Part shown: piece after piece, positions 32,178 through 40,896 of the stretch
Numbering within the stretch: the first letter of the stretch is position 1
Layout of the letters: each line of letters begins with the position of its first letter
Assembly (NCBI RefSeq): GCF_001911425.1
Contig: NZ_MPPL01000001.1
Span: 4,107,243 to 4,171,242, forward strand
Origin: Mucilaginibacter polytrichastri
GTDB taxonomy: Bacteria; Bacteroidota; Bacteroidia; Sphingobacteriales; Sphingobacteriaceae
Direction: 5' to 3'
Length of the DNA stretch: 64,000 bases
Notes under the pieces: model-generated
Told to the model about the DNA's origin: nothing
The model's input: the letters and a program-made list of their open reading frames with translations, nothing else
Database searches by the model: none
Program-made: the position numbers and the translations under genes

Positions 32178-33041
32178 TTACTTGGGAATGAAAGTAAACT
32201 TGGTGTCGCTTATATCGGTTAGACCGAACCGCTGCCCTATTTCAAGATATCCAGATTTCGCATAGGACGGAACGATAAACCACATTTCCGTTGGCGTAAC
32301 CTTAATTGGCTTTTCCTGCTTATCTAAGAGATTGTTAAAACTTGCCCACATTTCATCTTGGTTAGTGAACTGTACACCCGTGATTTTTACTGTGTCGCCT
32401 GTTTTTATAGTCTTAGGTGAAAAATCCCGCATGGACATTGCAAGAGTTAAAATCTTATCACTGATTACTGATTTACCGTTAAGGGTCAAAGTAACTTTAC
32501 CGCCTTGTGCATATCTTGGCACCATAGCGCCCACTACGGAAGAAGATGGGCCAATATAATTTGCTTTAACCGGAGTAGTGCCGCCGAAGGACATACTAAT
32601 CTTATTAGTGTCTGTTCCAAAACCATCCGCATACATATTGAACTGATGACCAAGCTGGACTTGGTCATCGAAACCCACAATTCTCAAATCTTCCAATAAA
32701 GCGGTAAAATCAGTTGTGCTAACGGCTGCATTACCATTAACCGTCACCCTTATTTTGCCGCTCGGCGTGCCTAAATTAGTTTGAATAACAATTGTGGTAG
32801 GCGACACTGAAACTAATGTAAAGTAAGGCGTACTATTAACGGCCACAGCCACGGCTGATGCATCGCTGCCAAAACCTGTGCCTGTAATCGTAATTTTTGC
32901 ACCGGGCTGCGCAGATTTCGGGGTAAAATCAGTTATCGTTACCGCATCCTTTGGTGATACGTATACGGCCTGCCCACCATTATCTTTTTTACAGGCCGAG
33001 AAAAGAAAAATAACCAATGATAATATATATATCTGTTTCAT
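32178..33041 (-). CDS. IPT/TIG-domain lipoprotein
   Basis: 287 residues. A lipobox LFSAC lies at the end of the signal peptide (Cys about 17), then three immunoglobulin-like IPT/TIG repeats beginning ITDFTPKSAQPGAKITITGT, LRIVGFDDQVQLGHQFNMYA and MRDFSPKTIKTGDTVKITGV. It would be anchored in the outer or inner membrane and face outward, binding carbohydrate or protein. It heads downstream in a minus-strand block of secreted proteins (32178-34282) that is cargo of the element. Confidence 0.8.
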   Translation of the reverse strand: MKQIYILSLVIFLFSACKKDNGGQAVYVSPKDAVTITDFTPKSAQPGAKITITGTGFGSDASAVAVAVNSTPYFTLVSVSPTTIVIQTNLGTPSGKIRVTVNGNAAVSTTDFTALLEDLRIVGFDDQVQLGHQFNMYADGFGTDTNKISMSFGGTTPVKANYIGPSSSVVGAMVPRYAQGGKVTLTLNGKSVISDKILTLAMSMRDFSPKTIKTGDTVKITGVQFTNQDEMWASFNNLLDKQEKPIKVTPTEMWFIVPSYAKSGYLEIGQRFGLTDISDTKFTFIPK

Positions 33042-33057
33042 AAAGGTGATTTATTGA

Positions 33058-33423
33058 TTAATAAAAATTCGGCCCGCCTGCTTTACGAAGGGCAACGCAT
33101 ATTCTTTGGTTTAACTGATCTGCTCTTGCCTTGCCGCCGATGATCGGGATAAAATGCACAGGGTGCCTTAAATCATCGACCTCAATTTGAACGTGGTTAC
33201 GTTCCCTTCGCCCGTTAAATTTGGTATTAGAACTGATTCCTGTGACCTGGCTAACATCATAAGCCTGTTTGCCTATTTTGATCTTCTGCGTTTTATATTC
33301 AACGGTAACTTTACCTTGCTTGAAATATTCCGGCGTTTCTTCCATTCTGCCTTCTGTGAATACACGATACAGGTAAAACCCGATTAGTCCTATAATGATT
33401 AGGACAAAAATTACTTCTCCCAT
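33058..33423 (-). CDS. single-pass membrane protein
   Basis: 121 residues with one N-terminal membrane helix (about 3-22) and a soluble domain of beta strands (KVTVEYKTQKIKIGKQAYDV and onward) facing the cytoplasm or periplasm. No known family. It lies 16 bp from the lipoprotein gene and 31 bp from the gene upstream, so all three are probably one operon. Confidence 0.65.
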   Translation of the reverse strand: MGEVIFVLIIIGLIGFYLYRVFTEGRMEETPEYFKQGKVTVEYKTQKIKIGKQAYDVSQVTGISSNTKFNGRRERNHVQIEVDDLRHPVHFIPIIGGKARADQLNQRICVALRKAGGPNFY

Positions 33424-33454
33424 TGCTGTAAGTTTTATATGATTTTAAGTTTGA

Positions 33455-34282
33455 TTATTCGACACCGAAAGCAAATACATCGGCTTTCATTTCTTTATAG
33501 TTAGTGTAAGACATGCGGTTTACAAAGCAGTATTCCCCTTTATCAAGCGGTGCATTGGGGATGATCTCATAAACGCCATCTTTCAGCTTCTTATAGTTAA
33601 AGCTTACCATATCTTTATCTTGCCCGGTATTGATGCCGCTTACTTTCTGCCAGATAGTTTCCCGATAGCCCTTTTTGATGGTGCTATAGCGATACAGGCC
33701 GAAGACAACTTCAGGCGTCATCGTATTGCCGCAATTGACAATAAAGGTTGAATTAGCCTGTAATTGGACTGGTGATTTTTCACCATCGACGCGCAGCATA
33801 ACCGGAAATGATGACGTTGGAATAAACGCTTTAAGCGGGTTGATTTTGATCTTGGCTTTCGCTGTTGTACTTTCTAAACCCGTTGCCTTGCCTGCTGCTT
33901 TGTCAAGATAATAGGGATTGTTTATCATATCCACATCTGGGGCAGCAGCGGTTACAATGTCTCTTTTAATATTAGGGATGGTACTACCCTTTGCGCTCTT
34001 GCCACTCCCTTTATCAATTAGCGCCTTTATAATGGCGTTGCTAACGCCTGCATTTTTTAAGTCAATCAGACGGTCAGTTGATACATCAAAATTGGTTGGT
34101 GACGTTTCAATCTTGGAGATAATGACTTCATCGTCCAGTCCGGCTTTGTGCAGGCTGATAAGCGAGGCATTGGTCAGTACTTCTGCACTTGCCGAAGTTG
34201 CTTTTTTTGATTTGGTTTGTGCATAGGAAAAACTGCTGATAATCGTAATCAGCAAAAAACAAGAAAATAAAAAATGTTTCAT
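33455..34282 (-). CDS. secreted protein with helical N-terminal repeat
   Basis: 275 residues with a signal peptide (about 1-21, ending SYAQ). Residues 38-90 form a helical repeat (LISLHKAGLDDEVIISKIET, then LIDLKNAGVSNAIIKALIDK), a pattern frequent in Bacteroidota envelope proteins; the rest is beta-rich with no known domain. It is the first gene of the operon with 33058 and 32178. Its 5' side is the structured region at 34331-34571, which may control it. Confidence 0.7.
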   Translation of the reverse strand: MKHFLFSCFLLITIISSFSYAQTKSKKATSASAEVLTNASLISLHKAGLDDEVIISKIETSPTNFDVSTDRLIDLKNAGVSNAIIKALIDKGSGKSAKGSTIPNIKRDIVTAAAPDVDMINNPYYLDKAAGKATGLESTTAKAKIKINPLKAFIPTSSFPVMLRVDGEKSPVQLQANSTFIVNCGNTMTPEVVFGLYRYSTIKKGYRETIWQKVSGINTGQDKDMVSFNYKKLKDGVYEIIPNAPLDKGEYCFVNRMSYTNYKEMKADVFAFGVE

Positions 34283-34330
34283 AAAGGAGCTAATGTGCCT
34301 TAGCCCCTAATAAGACGGGTTATTAAAAAA

Positions 34331-34571
34331 CAGCGTGGGGCCTCACCAGCTTCCACGCCCGTCGAAAAGCGTACACACGAATGATTAACCCCACGCATAA
34401 CATGGCAGTAACTCATACTCGTGTGTTTTTGCTTTAGAAGTTTCGACGGTTCGGAAGCTTAAACGAGTTCGCTATTACAAGAAATAATATGCTCTAAATT
34501 AGAAAGTATAATTCAGGATTCAAATATTATTTGTAAACAGCCTGAATTACTGTCGCCATGTTATACGTGGG
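34331..34571. ncRNA. structured non-coding region with interlocking inverted repeats
   Basis: AGCTTCC...CCGTCGAAA...CACACGA (34349-34380) is repeated inverted as TCGTGTG...TTTCGACGG...GGAAGCT (34419-34458). The loop between them contains CCCACGCATAACATGGCAG (34390-34408), whose complement lies outside at 34547-34571. A third pair TAATTCAGG/CCTGAATTA falls inside the latter. The crossing order makes a pseudoknot or two alternative folds possible. It sits between the 64-residue gene and the secreted-protein operon; orientation is unknown. Confidence 0.5.
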
Positions 34572-34588
34572 TTTAATGTTCTTTTTAA

Positions 34589-34620
34589 AACCATTCATGG
34601 TTGGCCGACCATGAATGGTT
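34589..34620 (-). terminator. terminator after the 64-residue gene, copy 2
   Basis: AACCATTCATGGT (34589-34601) pairs with ACCATGAATGGTT (34608-34620) around a 6-nt loop, followed on the minus strand by TTTTAAAAAG. The stop of the gene at 34631 lies 10 bp before. The first cassette has a terminator in the same place. Confidence 0.8.
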
Positions 34621-34630
34621 AATAGCAACG

Positions 34631-34825
34631 CTATTTCGCTTTCTTTGAAAAAAGGCTATCTGAGATACCACTACCATTAGTAGTGTGACGATCTGTGTTA
34701 AAGATAGTCGTCTCATTCCTACGGGTGATAGTATGATTATCTTTTTTCCAAACATCGGAATCCGAAGTTTGGCGATAACCACCGTCACGCATAGTGCTTT
34801 TTTCCTTATCTGAATAGTTTCCCAT
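34631..34825 (-). CDS. 64-residue protein of the duplicated cassette, copy 2
   Basis: Same length as the protein at 12521-12715, with the shared elements MG, GY, KK, then IFNT-RH and a final GS...F...K. Hydrophilic, with no membrane segment. It is divergent from the 109-residue gene across 153 bp (149 bp in copy 1). Identity outside the core is low, so the copies have been separate for long. Confidence 0.7.
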   Translation of the reverse strand: MGNYSDKEKSTMRDGGYRQTSDSDVWKKDNHTITRRNETTIFNTDRHTTNGSGISDSLFSKKAK

Positions 34826-34978
34826 TACTTTAAGGATTTAATTTACATGCTACTCTTTTAGCCGTTTTCGCGATCCGGTGCCTCTTTTTTAAGTGTTTAG
34901 GCGCTCTCACTATACTTTTATCTCATTTCAGTTGACATTCGTCAAACCTTTGTTTATACATATCATTGAAGGTGTATA

Positions 34979-35308
34979 ATGTGCGTATTTGATGATTTTC
35001 TTGATGGTAAAGATTTTCTTGATCTAAACGATCAAAAAACGATTGAAAAAGATCTCGCCGCATTTATAGATAAATACGGCAGTGAAACCGCTACCGGATA
35101 TCTTCAAGCAGTTTCTGATATCACATACAAAATATTTCATATATTGTATACATATGACGCTACAGATACCATAAACTTAATAAGTAATTCCGATGGTAAA
35201 ACACGCAAGGAATTAATTAAGCTGGCTGTTAAAAACCAACGTCTCTTAGAAGTTTGCAAAACTTCTATCTCTCCCAAAAAATCAAAGAACAACAATCAGC
35301 CCGATTGA
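34979..35308 (+). CDS. middle protein of the duplicated cassette, copy 2
   Basis: 109 residues. LAAFIDKYGSETATGYLQAV and the following SDITYKIFHIL align with the 107-residue protein at 12048-12371. Mainly helical, no known domain. The gene ends 122 bp before the large cassette protein, against 113 bp in copy 1, so both gene order and spacing are preserved. Confidence 0.7.
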   Translation: MCVFDDFLDGKDFLDLNDQKTIEKDLAAFIDKYGSETATGYLQAVSDITYKIFHILYTYDATDTINLISNSDGKTRKELIKLAVKNQRLLEVCKTSISPKKSKNNNQPD

Positions 35309-35430
35309 TAATTCAAAAGTCGTGGTTGCATTTCAGATTTTTATGTTACAGGAAATCTGCCTTTCCTTTGATTTTTTACGGGAGAAAATTATAGTTTTAC
35401 AGGAACTGCAGGAATTTATTCTATTTCAAA

Positions 35431-36786
35431 ATGTATGTACCAGTTAATGTATTCATAAAATTTTATAAAGAGTTGGCTAACTACGCTTGGGATAACTGCT
35501 TTACGCCTGGTCAACGGGAGGCATTGGTTAGGCCCAAAGGAAAAATGTGGAAGCAGAACACATCAGGTACAACCATCGCTGTTTTTGAACATCTTTTTGG
35601 TACTGGTACAGGGCATGACTTGTTATATTTTTCCAAAACTGAAAGCGATGCAAGGAAATCAATGTCCAAATATTGGCCCGTTAATACATCGCTGATGATA
35701 ACGGCCTTATCTAAATATATCGGCTGTAAAATCCCTAAAAAGATCAGAGAAAAAGACTTTGATAATCCAGATCAACAGGGTTACGTATTGTTGCAAGTTT
35801 ATATGAAACGGTATTCTGACTTATTTAAGATCGAAGAGGGCTTCTTAATTCATAAAACAGGTGAAAGTTCGCTGATTGATATAACTGGGAAATTAGAAGA
35901 AATTAAAATTGCTCTTGCTGACGCTAAAGAAAGAAAAAGGAAAAATGCTCAAAAAAATATCGCTTCAATAGAAGGCTCTCAATTGGCTTTTGAAACACAG
36001 ATTAATGAAACTGCTGTTATTAATGCTGAACAAAAAGAAATTACGCAAGTTGATGTTTCTTTCACAATCCAACCACAAGCAGTAGTATCAGCCATTAAAG
36101 AATTAAGCGAAGAAGATTATGATAAAATAGAAATTGAAGATTTGATAAAGCAATACATCTCGGCGATACATGCGCACAAGTTCAATATGGCCTTTGATTA
36201 CTGGCATCCGCTCAGCAGAGAAGAAAAATGGGACGACAATGAACTAATATTTAGTAGCGATTTTTTCAATCTCATTTATATTTTCCCGAATTCTATTCGG
36301 ATTTGGGATATTCAAGTCTACAAAGAAGGTATGTCCCATGATAAATTTGCATCCTGCAAAATATATTTCGAAGCAAGCTACGAAATTCAAATAGCACCGG
36401 AACAAAAAAAATTAATTGAATACACAATCGAAGATTTCGATAAGTTTATTGCTGATTTTGCAGAACTGGTTAATAAGATCAAGTACAGCGGTGTAAACCA
36501 GGCGCAGGTTCAAACGATCAAAAGTTTATTAGATACCGATTTTACTAATAAACTGATGAGGGCATCGATTAAAAATCTTAAAGGCATAAAACAAGTTTTT
36601 ACAGAGCAACAAAAAAGGGTTAAGACGCAACAGTTACAAGTGTACTTTAGGCAACGGGAAGTAGACAGCCAATTAGGGTTAATTAATATTTGGGCGATTG
36701 CCGATATAAAAGAAATAAGTAACTTTCAGGAGCTCGGCCATTTAATTATTGGAGATCATAATCCAATAATATGGAGTAATTATTGA
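35431..36786 (+). CDS. large protein of the duplicated cassette, copy 2 (NTF2-like C-terminal half)
   Basis: 451 residues. The N-terminal domain (about 5-135) and a C-terminal NTF2-like region (about 235-440, with IKQYISAIHAHKFNMAFDYW, IRIWDIQV and a final DSQLGLINIWAIADI) correspond to the two parts of the 360-residue protein at 10852-11934. Copy 2 has an extra linker of about 80 residues rich in Lys, Glu and Gln (about 150-230). No catalytic motif or signal peptide; cytosolic. The conserved partner genes suggest they work together. Confidence 0.75.
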   Translation: MYVPVNVFIKFYKELANYAWDNCFTPGQREALVRPKGKMWKQNTSGTTIAVFEHLFGTGTGHDLLYFSKTESDARKSMSKYWPVNTSLMITALSKYIGCKIPKKIREKDFDNPDQQGYVLLQVYMKRYSDLFKIEEGFLIHKTGESSLIDITGKLEEIKIALADAKERKRKNAQKNIASIEGSQLAFETQINETAVINAEQKEITQVDVSFTIQPQAVVSAIKELSEEDYDKIEIEDLIKQYISAIHAHKFNMAFDYWHPLSREEKWDDNELIFSSDFFNLIYIFPNSIRIWDIQVYKEGMSHDKFASCKIYFEASYEIQIAPEQKKLIEYTIEDFDKFIADFAELVNKIKYSGVNQAQVQTIKSLLDTDFTNKLMRASIKNLKGIKQVFTEQQKRVKTQQLQVYFRQREVDSQLGLINIWAIADIKEISNFQELGHLIIGDHNPIIWSNY

Positions 36787-36894
36787 AGGGCTTTTTACGA
36801 TAAAGAAAAATTTATAGTTCGTGCTACCCCTTTTCGTATAAATTAGACAGGTGACAGTTGCCGTCAACATGTTAGGGTTGCCGTCAGAATCGAC

Positions 36895-37494
36895 TTACGG
36901 ATATTCAAAGCCGAAGTAATATTGGGTTAGTTTACCGCTGGTATCAAACTTACATTCAATCGAATATCCAACAGCTTTATATTCCTTTAGAAAAGCACTA
37001 TTAGGGTCATTGGTGTACCATTTCAGTTTTGCAAAGCCCTTGTCTTTAGTGGATTTATAGCTGTTCCCAATTCGTTTAATAACTTCTGCCTTAGTCATGC
37101 CTAATTTGATATTCAGGGCAGAGATAAAGGCCGGGGTGTTGATCTTGGCAGTTTTTGCAGAACGCTTGTAATTTGCTGGCAGATACTGAATTTGAAACGC
37201 TTGTACGTTGTTTTCAAAATCCCCTTCAAAGAATCCTAAGCGCAGCAACTGCGTTTTATCGGCATTGGTAACCTCAATCCTTGGCATACCAAAGCCGTCT
37301 TCTTTCTCAAATTCCCGGCCCCACGAGTTTTTTCCCAAAGTGGCCATCGTGCTGTTTGCACTTTGCAATTTTATGCCGGACACGCCGGTATCATGTTTGA
37401 ACGTAGCGGAACAGGTCTTTTGTTGCGCGAAGCAATTGCCAGCAATCAGCCAAATAATCGAACAAAGGACTAACCCTTTTAAAAGCTTATTCAT
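36895..37494 (-). CDS. secreted protein with SmpA-like motif
   Basis: 199 residues, signal peptide about 1-23 ending CFAQQ. The C-terminal half has ALNIKLGMTKAEVIKRIGNSY, the motif of SmpA/OmlA-like periplasmic domains, followed by YSIECKFDTSGKLTQYYFGF. It overlaps the L,D-transpeptidase-like gene by 8 bp, so both are translated from one message. A role in envelope biology is likely; its partner is probably that gene. In the 108 bp before it TTGCCGTCA occurs twice. Confidence 0.65.
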   Translation of the reverse strand: MNKLLKGLVLCSIIWLIAGNCFAQQKTCSATFKHDTGVSGIKLQSANSTMATLGKNSWGREFEKEDGFGMPRIEVTNADKTQLLRLGFFEGDFENNVQAFQIQYLPANYKRSAKTAKINTPAFISALNIKLGMTKAEVIKRIGNSYKSTKDKGFAKLKWYTNDPNSAFLKEYKAVGYSIECKFDTSGKLTQYYFGFEYP

Positions 37495-38254
37495 GGCTTT
37501 TTACTCCTTTATGTCTGTTATACATGATATTCGGATTATTGGGGTCTTCAACTTTCAGACGCACCGCGCCTTTCTTAGCCATATACTCTTTCATAGCATC
37601 ATAGAAAGCCGTTAATACAGGGCGATCAACACCGAGGGCGATGCAACCCGCGCTCCCTGGGCTATTGCCGTCCGGGTGTATACGGAGCAAGCTTCTTTCC
37701 ATCTTTTTGCCGTTTAATGAGGCAAAGAGCGGCGTTATATCAAAGGTGAAACCTACACCATCTCTATAAAACCCGCCACGTTGTTCGTCTTTCCCGCGAT
37801 GGTGCCCATTATTAACGGTATAATCGCCGTTGGGCAGCGGGTCTAATAGATAAATCCCGTTACGCTTAATCCCTGACAGTGCCGGGATACTCATTTTAGA
37901 AATCATTGAACCTGTTATACCAACCTGATTAACGTATAAGGTATTGCCATTAAAGTTAAGAGAAATTTCCCCGGCATTGGGAACGGCAAAGCCGAAATAA
38001 ATCGTATTTGAAACCGGATAATACGTTAAGACCTTGCGGTTATTGATGCTGAAAATATCATTATATAAATAATACTGTACAGACGTGTCCCCTTTGGGAC
38101 TGAGCTGTCGAATATTAAAATTTGCCTTGATATAGGTGATGACTTTAGCCGCATAGTTCGACTGATAAGAGCGGCCTGCGTTATTTAATCCGTTTAGGAT
38201 ATTGTTACTGTAAGATATTCCGCCGGATAATTTAGGTGTTATCTCGTACTCCAT
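37487..38254 (-). CDS. L,D-transpeptidase-like (YkuD) protein
   Basis: 255 residues without a clear signal peptide. The C-terminal part holds SLLRIHPDGNSPGSAGCIAL near residues 190-208, the His...Ser-x-Gly-Cys active site of YkuD-type enzymes, with Cys about 206. Such enzymes crosslink or cleave peptidoglycan. The missing signal suggests use in the cytoplasm or export by another route, or that the start is annotated too short. It forms an operon with the SmpA-like gene. Confidence 0.7.
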   Translation of the reverse strand: MEYEITPKLSGGISYSNNILNGLNNAGRSYQSNYAAKVITYIKANFNIRQLSPKGDTSVQYYLYNDIFSINNRKVLTYYPVSNTIYFGFAVPNAGEISLNFNGNTLYVNQVGITGSMISKMSIPALSGIKRNGIYLLDPLPNGDYTVNNGHHRGKDEQRGGFYRDGVGFTFDITPLFASLNGKKMERSLLRIHPDGNSPGSAGCIALGVDRPVLTAFYDAMKEYMAKKGAVRLKVEDPNNPNIMYNRHKGVKSHE

Positions 38255-38332
38255 AAGGTTGGTGGTTTTATTAGATAACTAACTGCGAAGAAAAATGTTT
38301 CGTTAAAATTAAAAGAAGAAATTACCAATAAA

Positions 38333-38386
38333 AAGAAAGTCCCCTGCACTCGCTGCCGGGGACTTTCAACCTAAACCTTATCACAA
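38333..38386 (-). terminator. terminator with conserved lead-in box
   Basis: On the minus strand TTGTGATAAGGTTTAGGTT (38386-38368) precedes stem AAAGTCCCC/GGGGACTTT with loop core GGCAGCGAGTGC. It is almost identical to 310-362 and lies 102 bp after the stop of the gene at 38488. Confidence 0.8.
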
Positions 38387-38487
38387 TAGCTAAGCGAGAT
38401 GCTTAACTGCTACAAAGTTATTCAAATTTTTAATGCACAATCATTCTCGTCTTTGCAGGATTAAATTTATGCTCTGAAATCATGGTA

Positions 38488-38733
38488 CTAATCTGCAAGT
38501 ACCGTTTCAATTAGTTTAAAATCTTCGTCCCTTTCAGAAACTGTTTCATATGTAATAACCCAAGTACCTTCTACGCCGTTTTCCAAGTCTTCATTTGATG
38601 GTATGAATGGCGTAAAACCAATCATAGAGTCATCCATTTCGTCTATTTTTGTTATCCCTTTATATCCTATTAGATTTATAAGTTCGTCACCATATTTTAT
38701 GAAGCCAGAGCCTGCTCTTGTTAATTTTGCCAT
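38488..38733 (-). CDS. small acidic hypothetical protein
   Basis: 81 residues, beta-strand-rich, acidic, with FIKYGDELINLIGYKGITKI and ending EDFKLIETVLAD. No signal peptide or known domain. It lies 54 bp downstream of the element integrase on the same strand and may be an accessory factor or a neutral passenger. Confidence 0.6.
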   Translation of the reverse strand: MAKLTRAGSGFIKYGDELINLIGYKGITKIDEMDDSMIGFTPFIPSNEDLENGVEGTWVITYETVSERDEDFKLIETVLAD

Positions 38734-38787
38734 GTTTTATTATTTTATATAAAGTTAGCATTTTTCTAAATGCAGTTGTGTAACGAA

Positions 38788-40065
38788 TTAAAAATCAATC
38801 ACCGCCTCTAAAGCTTCGTCGGCCTTTTTGTTTGAGAAATTAGATTGATAGCCCATTGTTGTCAGCATACTTTCATGGCGATAAAGCTTTTGTAATACTT
38901 TCGGGTGTATTTCTTTTTCCTCGGCGAGTTGTGCAAATGCATGACGGGCCTTGTGCGGTGATGCGTTTTTATTAATGGCAAGCAATCCCATGACAATGCC
39001 CATATGTTCACCGAGCATTTTCGTTACAAAACTAATCCGCTTTCGCAGTTCAAAACGGTCTTCGAGATTATTAACTTCGTTAAGGTATGGGAATACAAGA
39101 TCATGGACATGGTTGTTATTTTTATATTCTTCAAGAATGGCCGCAATTACCGCAGGGGTTGCTAAAGAACCCGGTTCACCATTCTTTGACATCACATAGT
39201 AGAAACGCCCGTTTTGAAAATCCGACCACTTCAATAATAGCGCATCCGTGATACGCATCCCGGCAAAATAAAAACAGGTTAGCCATATATTACGACTATG
39301 GTGCAGATGCGTTTGGTATTTATCAAATTTATATTCTTTTAATTGGGTGATTTCTTCGGCCACCAGCCCGATTTTTTCCGTCTTGCCGAATTTGATAACT
39401 ATCTTTTCTTTGCCGCCAAACGGATAGGTATCATTCCCAATCAGCCCGGCGGTTTTAGCGCGGTTGTACATAGTGCGAATTACCAGTAAATGATTTGTAA
39501 CCGTGCGGTCACTTAATGGCTTATGCTCTTTATGATTTCTGTTGCGATCCATTCGCAGATATAATGTAAAGCGGCGTAGGAGTTCAACGGTAATATTAGC
39601 AAACGTAACTTGCTCCCCGGCAAATTCATAAAAGCGTTTCAGGCGGCTTTTATCGGTGTTATAAACATCGTAATTGCCCAGGCCTTTTTGTTCCGCAAGA
39701 TATTGATCGGCGACGTCTTTAAATAAAGGCAATTTTAGAGCTGGCGGCATAGGCACATCTACCACTGGCTTAGGCTTGATAGCATTAATAACGTCTTCTG
39801 CCGTATACGTTCTTTGGTCGGTTTCAAATTCGAGAATTTTTCCATTGATTTCAGAAAGCCGTTTTGACAAGAAGTTTGTCAGCCGTAGCGCATGTGGGTG
39901 CGCTTTTTTGACTTGCTGTTTTGTTGCATCCCATAATTCACGGGAAGCAAGGACGTTGCCTTCAAATAAATAAGCAGGAATGCCTTTTTGAGATACTTTA
40001 ATTCCGATGGGAAATTGACCGTTTTTGTCTAAACGGCTCCAAGTGATGATTTTTGCAGTGGCCAT
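38788..40065 (-). CDS. tyrosine integrase of the mobilizable element
   Basis: 425 residues, Bacteroidota type. The N-terminal arm-binding domain (about 1-90) has RLDKNGQFPIGIKVSQKG, followed by a SAM-like core-binding domain (about 110-200) and the catalytic domain with AGMRITDALLLKW (Arg), HKARHAFAQLA (His-x-x-Arg), LYRHESML (His) and GYQS (Tyr). The start codon lies 182 bp from the right repeat, the normal arrangement for the integrase that made the 40-bp att duplication. It reads into the element. Confidence 0.93.
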   Translation of the reverse strand: MATAKIITWSRLDKNGQFPIGIKVSQKGIPAYLFEGNVLASRELWDATKQQVKKAHPHALRLTNFLSKRLSEINGKILEFETDQRTYTAEDVINAIKPKPVVDVPMPPALKLPLFKDVADQYLAEQKGLGNYDVYNTDKSRLKRFYEFAGEQVTFANITVELLRRFTLYLRMDRNRNHKEHKPLSDRTVTNHLLVIRTMYNRAKTAGLIGNDTYPFGGKEKIVIKFGKTEKIGLVAEEITQLKEYKFDKYQTHLHHSRNIWLTCFYFAGMRITDALLLKWSDFQNGRFYYVMSKNGEPGSLATPAVIAAILEEYKNNNHVHDLVFPYLNEVNNLEDRFELRKRISFVTKMLGEHMGIVMGLLAINKNASPHKARHAFAQLAEEKEIHPKVLQKLYRHESMLTTMGYQSNFSNKKADEALEAVIDF

Positions 40066-40247
40066 GTGGAAACATTTTTAAGTAAAAATTTGTTTCCACG
40101 CCCCGTTCAAAGGTCGCGTTTTGTTAACGGAATTGTTAACGGTTTGGCTGGCTCAACCTGCGGTGTGATGGTGTCTTATGGGATATTATAACCGAAGCAA
40201 CATCTATTTTAGCCCATATCAGATCATATTGTGTCAAACTCGTAGGA

Positions 40248-40287
40248 TTATGAATCCTACGCTCTAACCATCTGAGCTACCCCGCCG
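40248..40287. repeat. attR direct repeat (tRNA-Met 5' half)
   Basis: Identical over 40 bases to 2575-2614. It contains only the 5' half of the tRNA on the minus strand. The bases that follow in the element (TCCTACGAG) continue the anticodon stem pairing but not the rest of the tRNA, so this copy cannot give a mature tRNA. Confidence 0.85.
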
Positions 40288-40406
40288 AGTGTATTGCAAG
40301 GTTTGCTATAATTACTGGCGTAACCTTGTTTATGGTTATTTAAGAGTTCGGGCCATTATGTTGATAACTAATCGCTCAACCAAGCCCCCTTTCTTAAAAA
40401 GGTTTG

Positions 40407-40414
40407 CAAATATA
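40407..40414 (-). promoter_or_regulatory. -7 box of the displaced tRNA-Met 5' half
   Basis: The minus strand reads TATATTTG, a perfect TAnnTTTG, 121 nt upstream of the truncated tRNA 5' end at 40286. It is probably the original promoter of the tRNA, now separated from the 3' half by the element, and would fire into it. Confidence 0.5.
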
Positions 40415-40485
40415 GCAGAAAATACTTTTCTTTAGAAAAAATGTTCAAATTTTACCCCTTAGCACTTTAAACTATTGCTCCCCTT

Positions 40486-40866
40486 ATGTCTGAGAAGAAG
40501 AAATTTCATATAGAATATGAGATAAGATCGTCACCCCGAATACTTTATAGTTTTATTAGTGAGGCCAACGGGCTAATGCAATGGTTTGCAGATAGTGTAA
40601 GCGTACGCGACCAGGTTTATACTTTTATCTGGGATGATGAGGAGCAACAAGCCAAATTGCTGCTTACCAAAGAGAATAAACTGGTACGTTTTAAATGGAT
40701 TGACGACGAGCCGCAGTGCTATTTCGAGATGGAAGTTGTGCAGGACGAATTGACCAACGATGTGGCTTTGGCAATTACAGATTTTGCTGCCGAAGAAACC
40801 ATAGCCGAGCGCAAGCTGATATGGGACAACCAGATCGACTATCTTATTAGCGTTTTGGGTGCCTAG
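40486..40866 (+). CDS. START-like (AHSA1) domain protein
   Basis: 126 residues spanning one START/AHSA1-like fold: YEIRSSPRILYSFISEANGL, MQWFADSV and a final helix DNQIDYLISVLGA. Proteins of this family bind hydrophobic ligands or act as co-chaperones. It is the first chromosomal gene right of the element and lies 30 bp before the LptF/G-like permease, an arrangement that suggests co-transcription. The function in detail is unknown. Confidence 0.85.
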   Translation: MSEKKKFHIEYEIRSSPRILYSFISEANGLMQWFADSVSVRDQVYTFIWDDEEQQAKLLLTKENKLVRFKWIDDEPQCYFEMEVVQDELTNDVALAITDFAAEETIAERKLIWDNQIDYLISVLGA

Positions 40867-40896
40867 AGGCAACCAAAAATTCGCTAAATTTGTATT

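Larger units (their letters stand above)
2575..40287. mobile_element. integrative mobilizable element, about 37.7 kb, in tRNA-Met
   Basis: The element is bounded by a 40-bp direct repeat of tRNA sequence, with a Bacteroidota-type tyrosine integrase reading inward 182 bp from the right repeat. It holds a MobF relaxase and a VirD4/TraG-like coupling protein, ArdC, and several small helix-turn-helix proteins. No VirB4, TraJ-like or pilus genes are visible, so it is mobilizable rather than self-transmissible on this evidence. It contains nested pieces: two IS110-family elements, and a P4-type integrase with HipBA and an Mrr-like nuclease. Confidence 0.85.

Noticed and set aside
40228-40287. Second functional tRNA-Met
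   Set aside because: Only the 5' half is present; the T arm and acceptor 3' strand are absent.
2575-40287. Prophage
   Set aside because: No capsid, terminase, portal, tail or lysis genes; mobilization genes are present instead.
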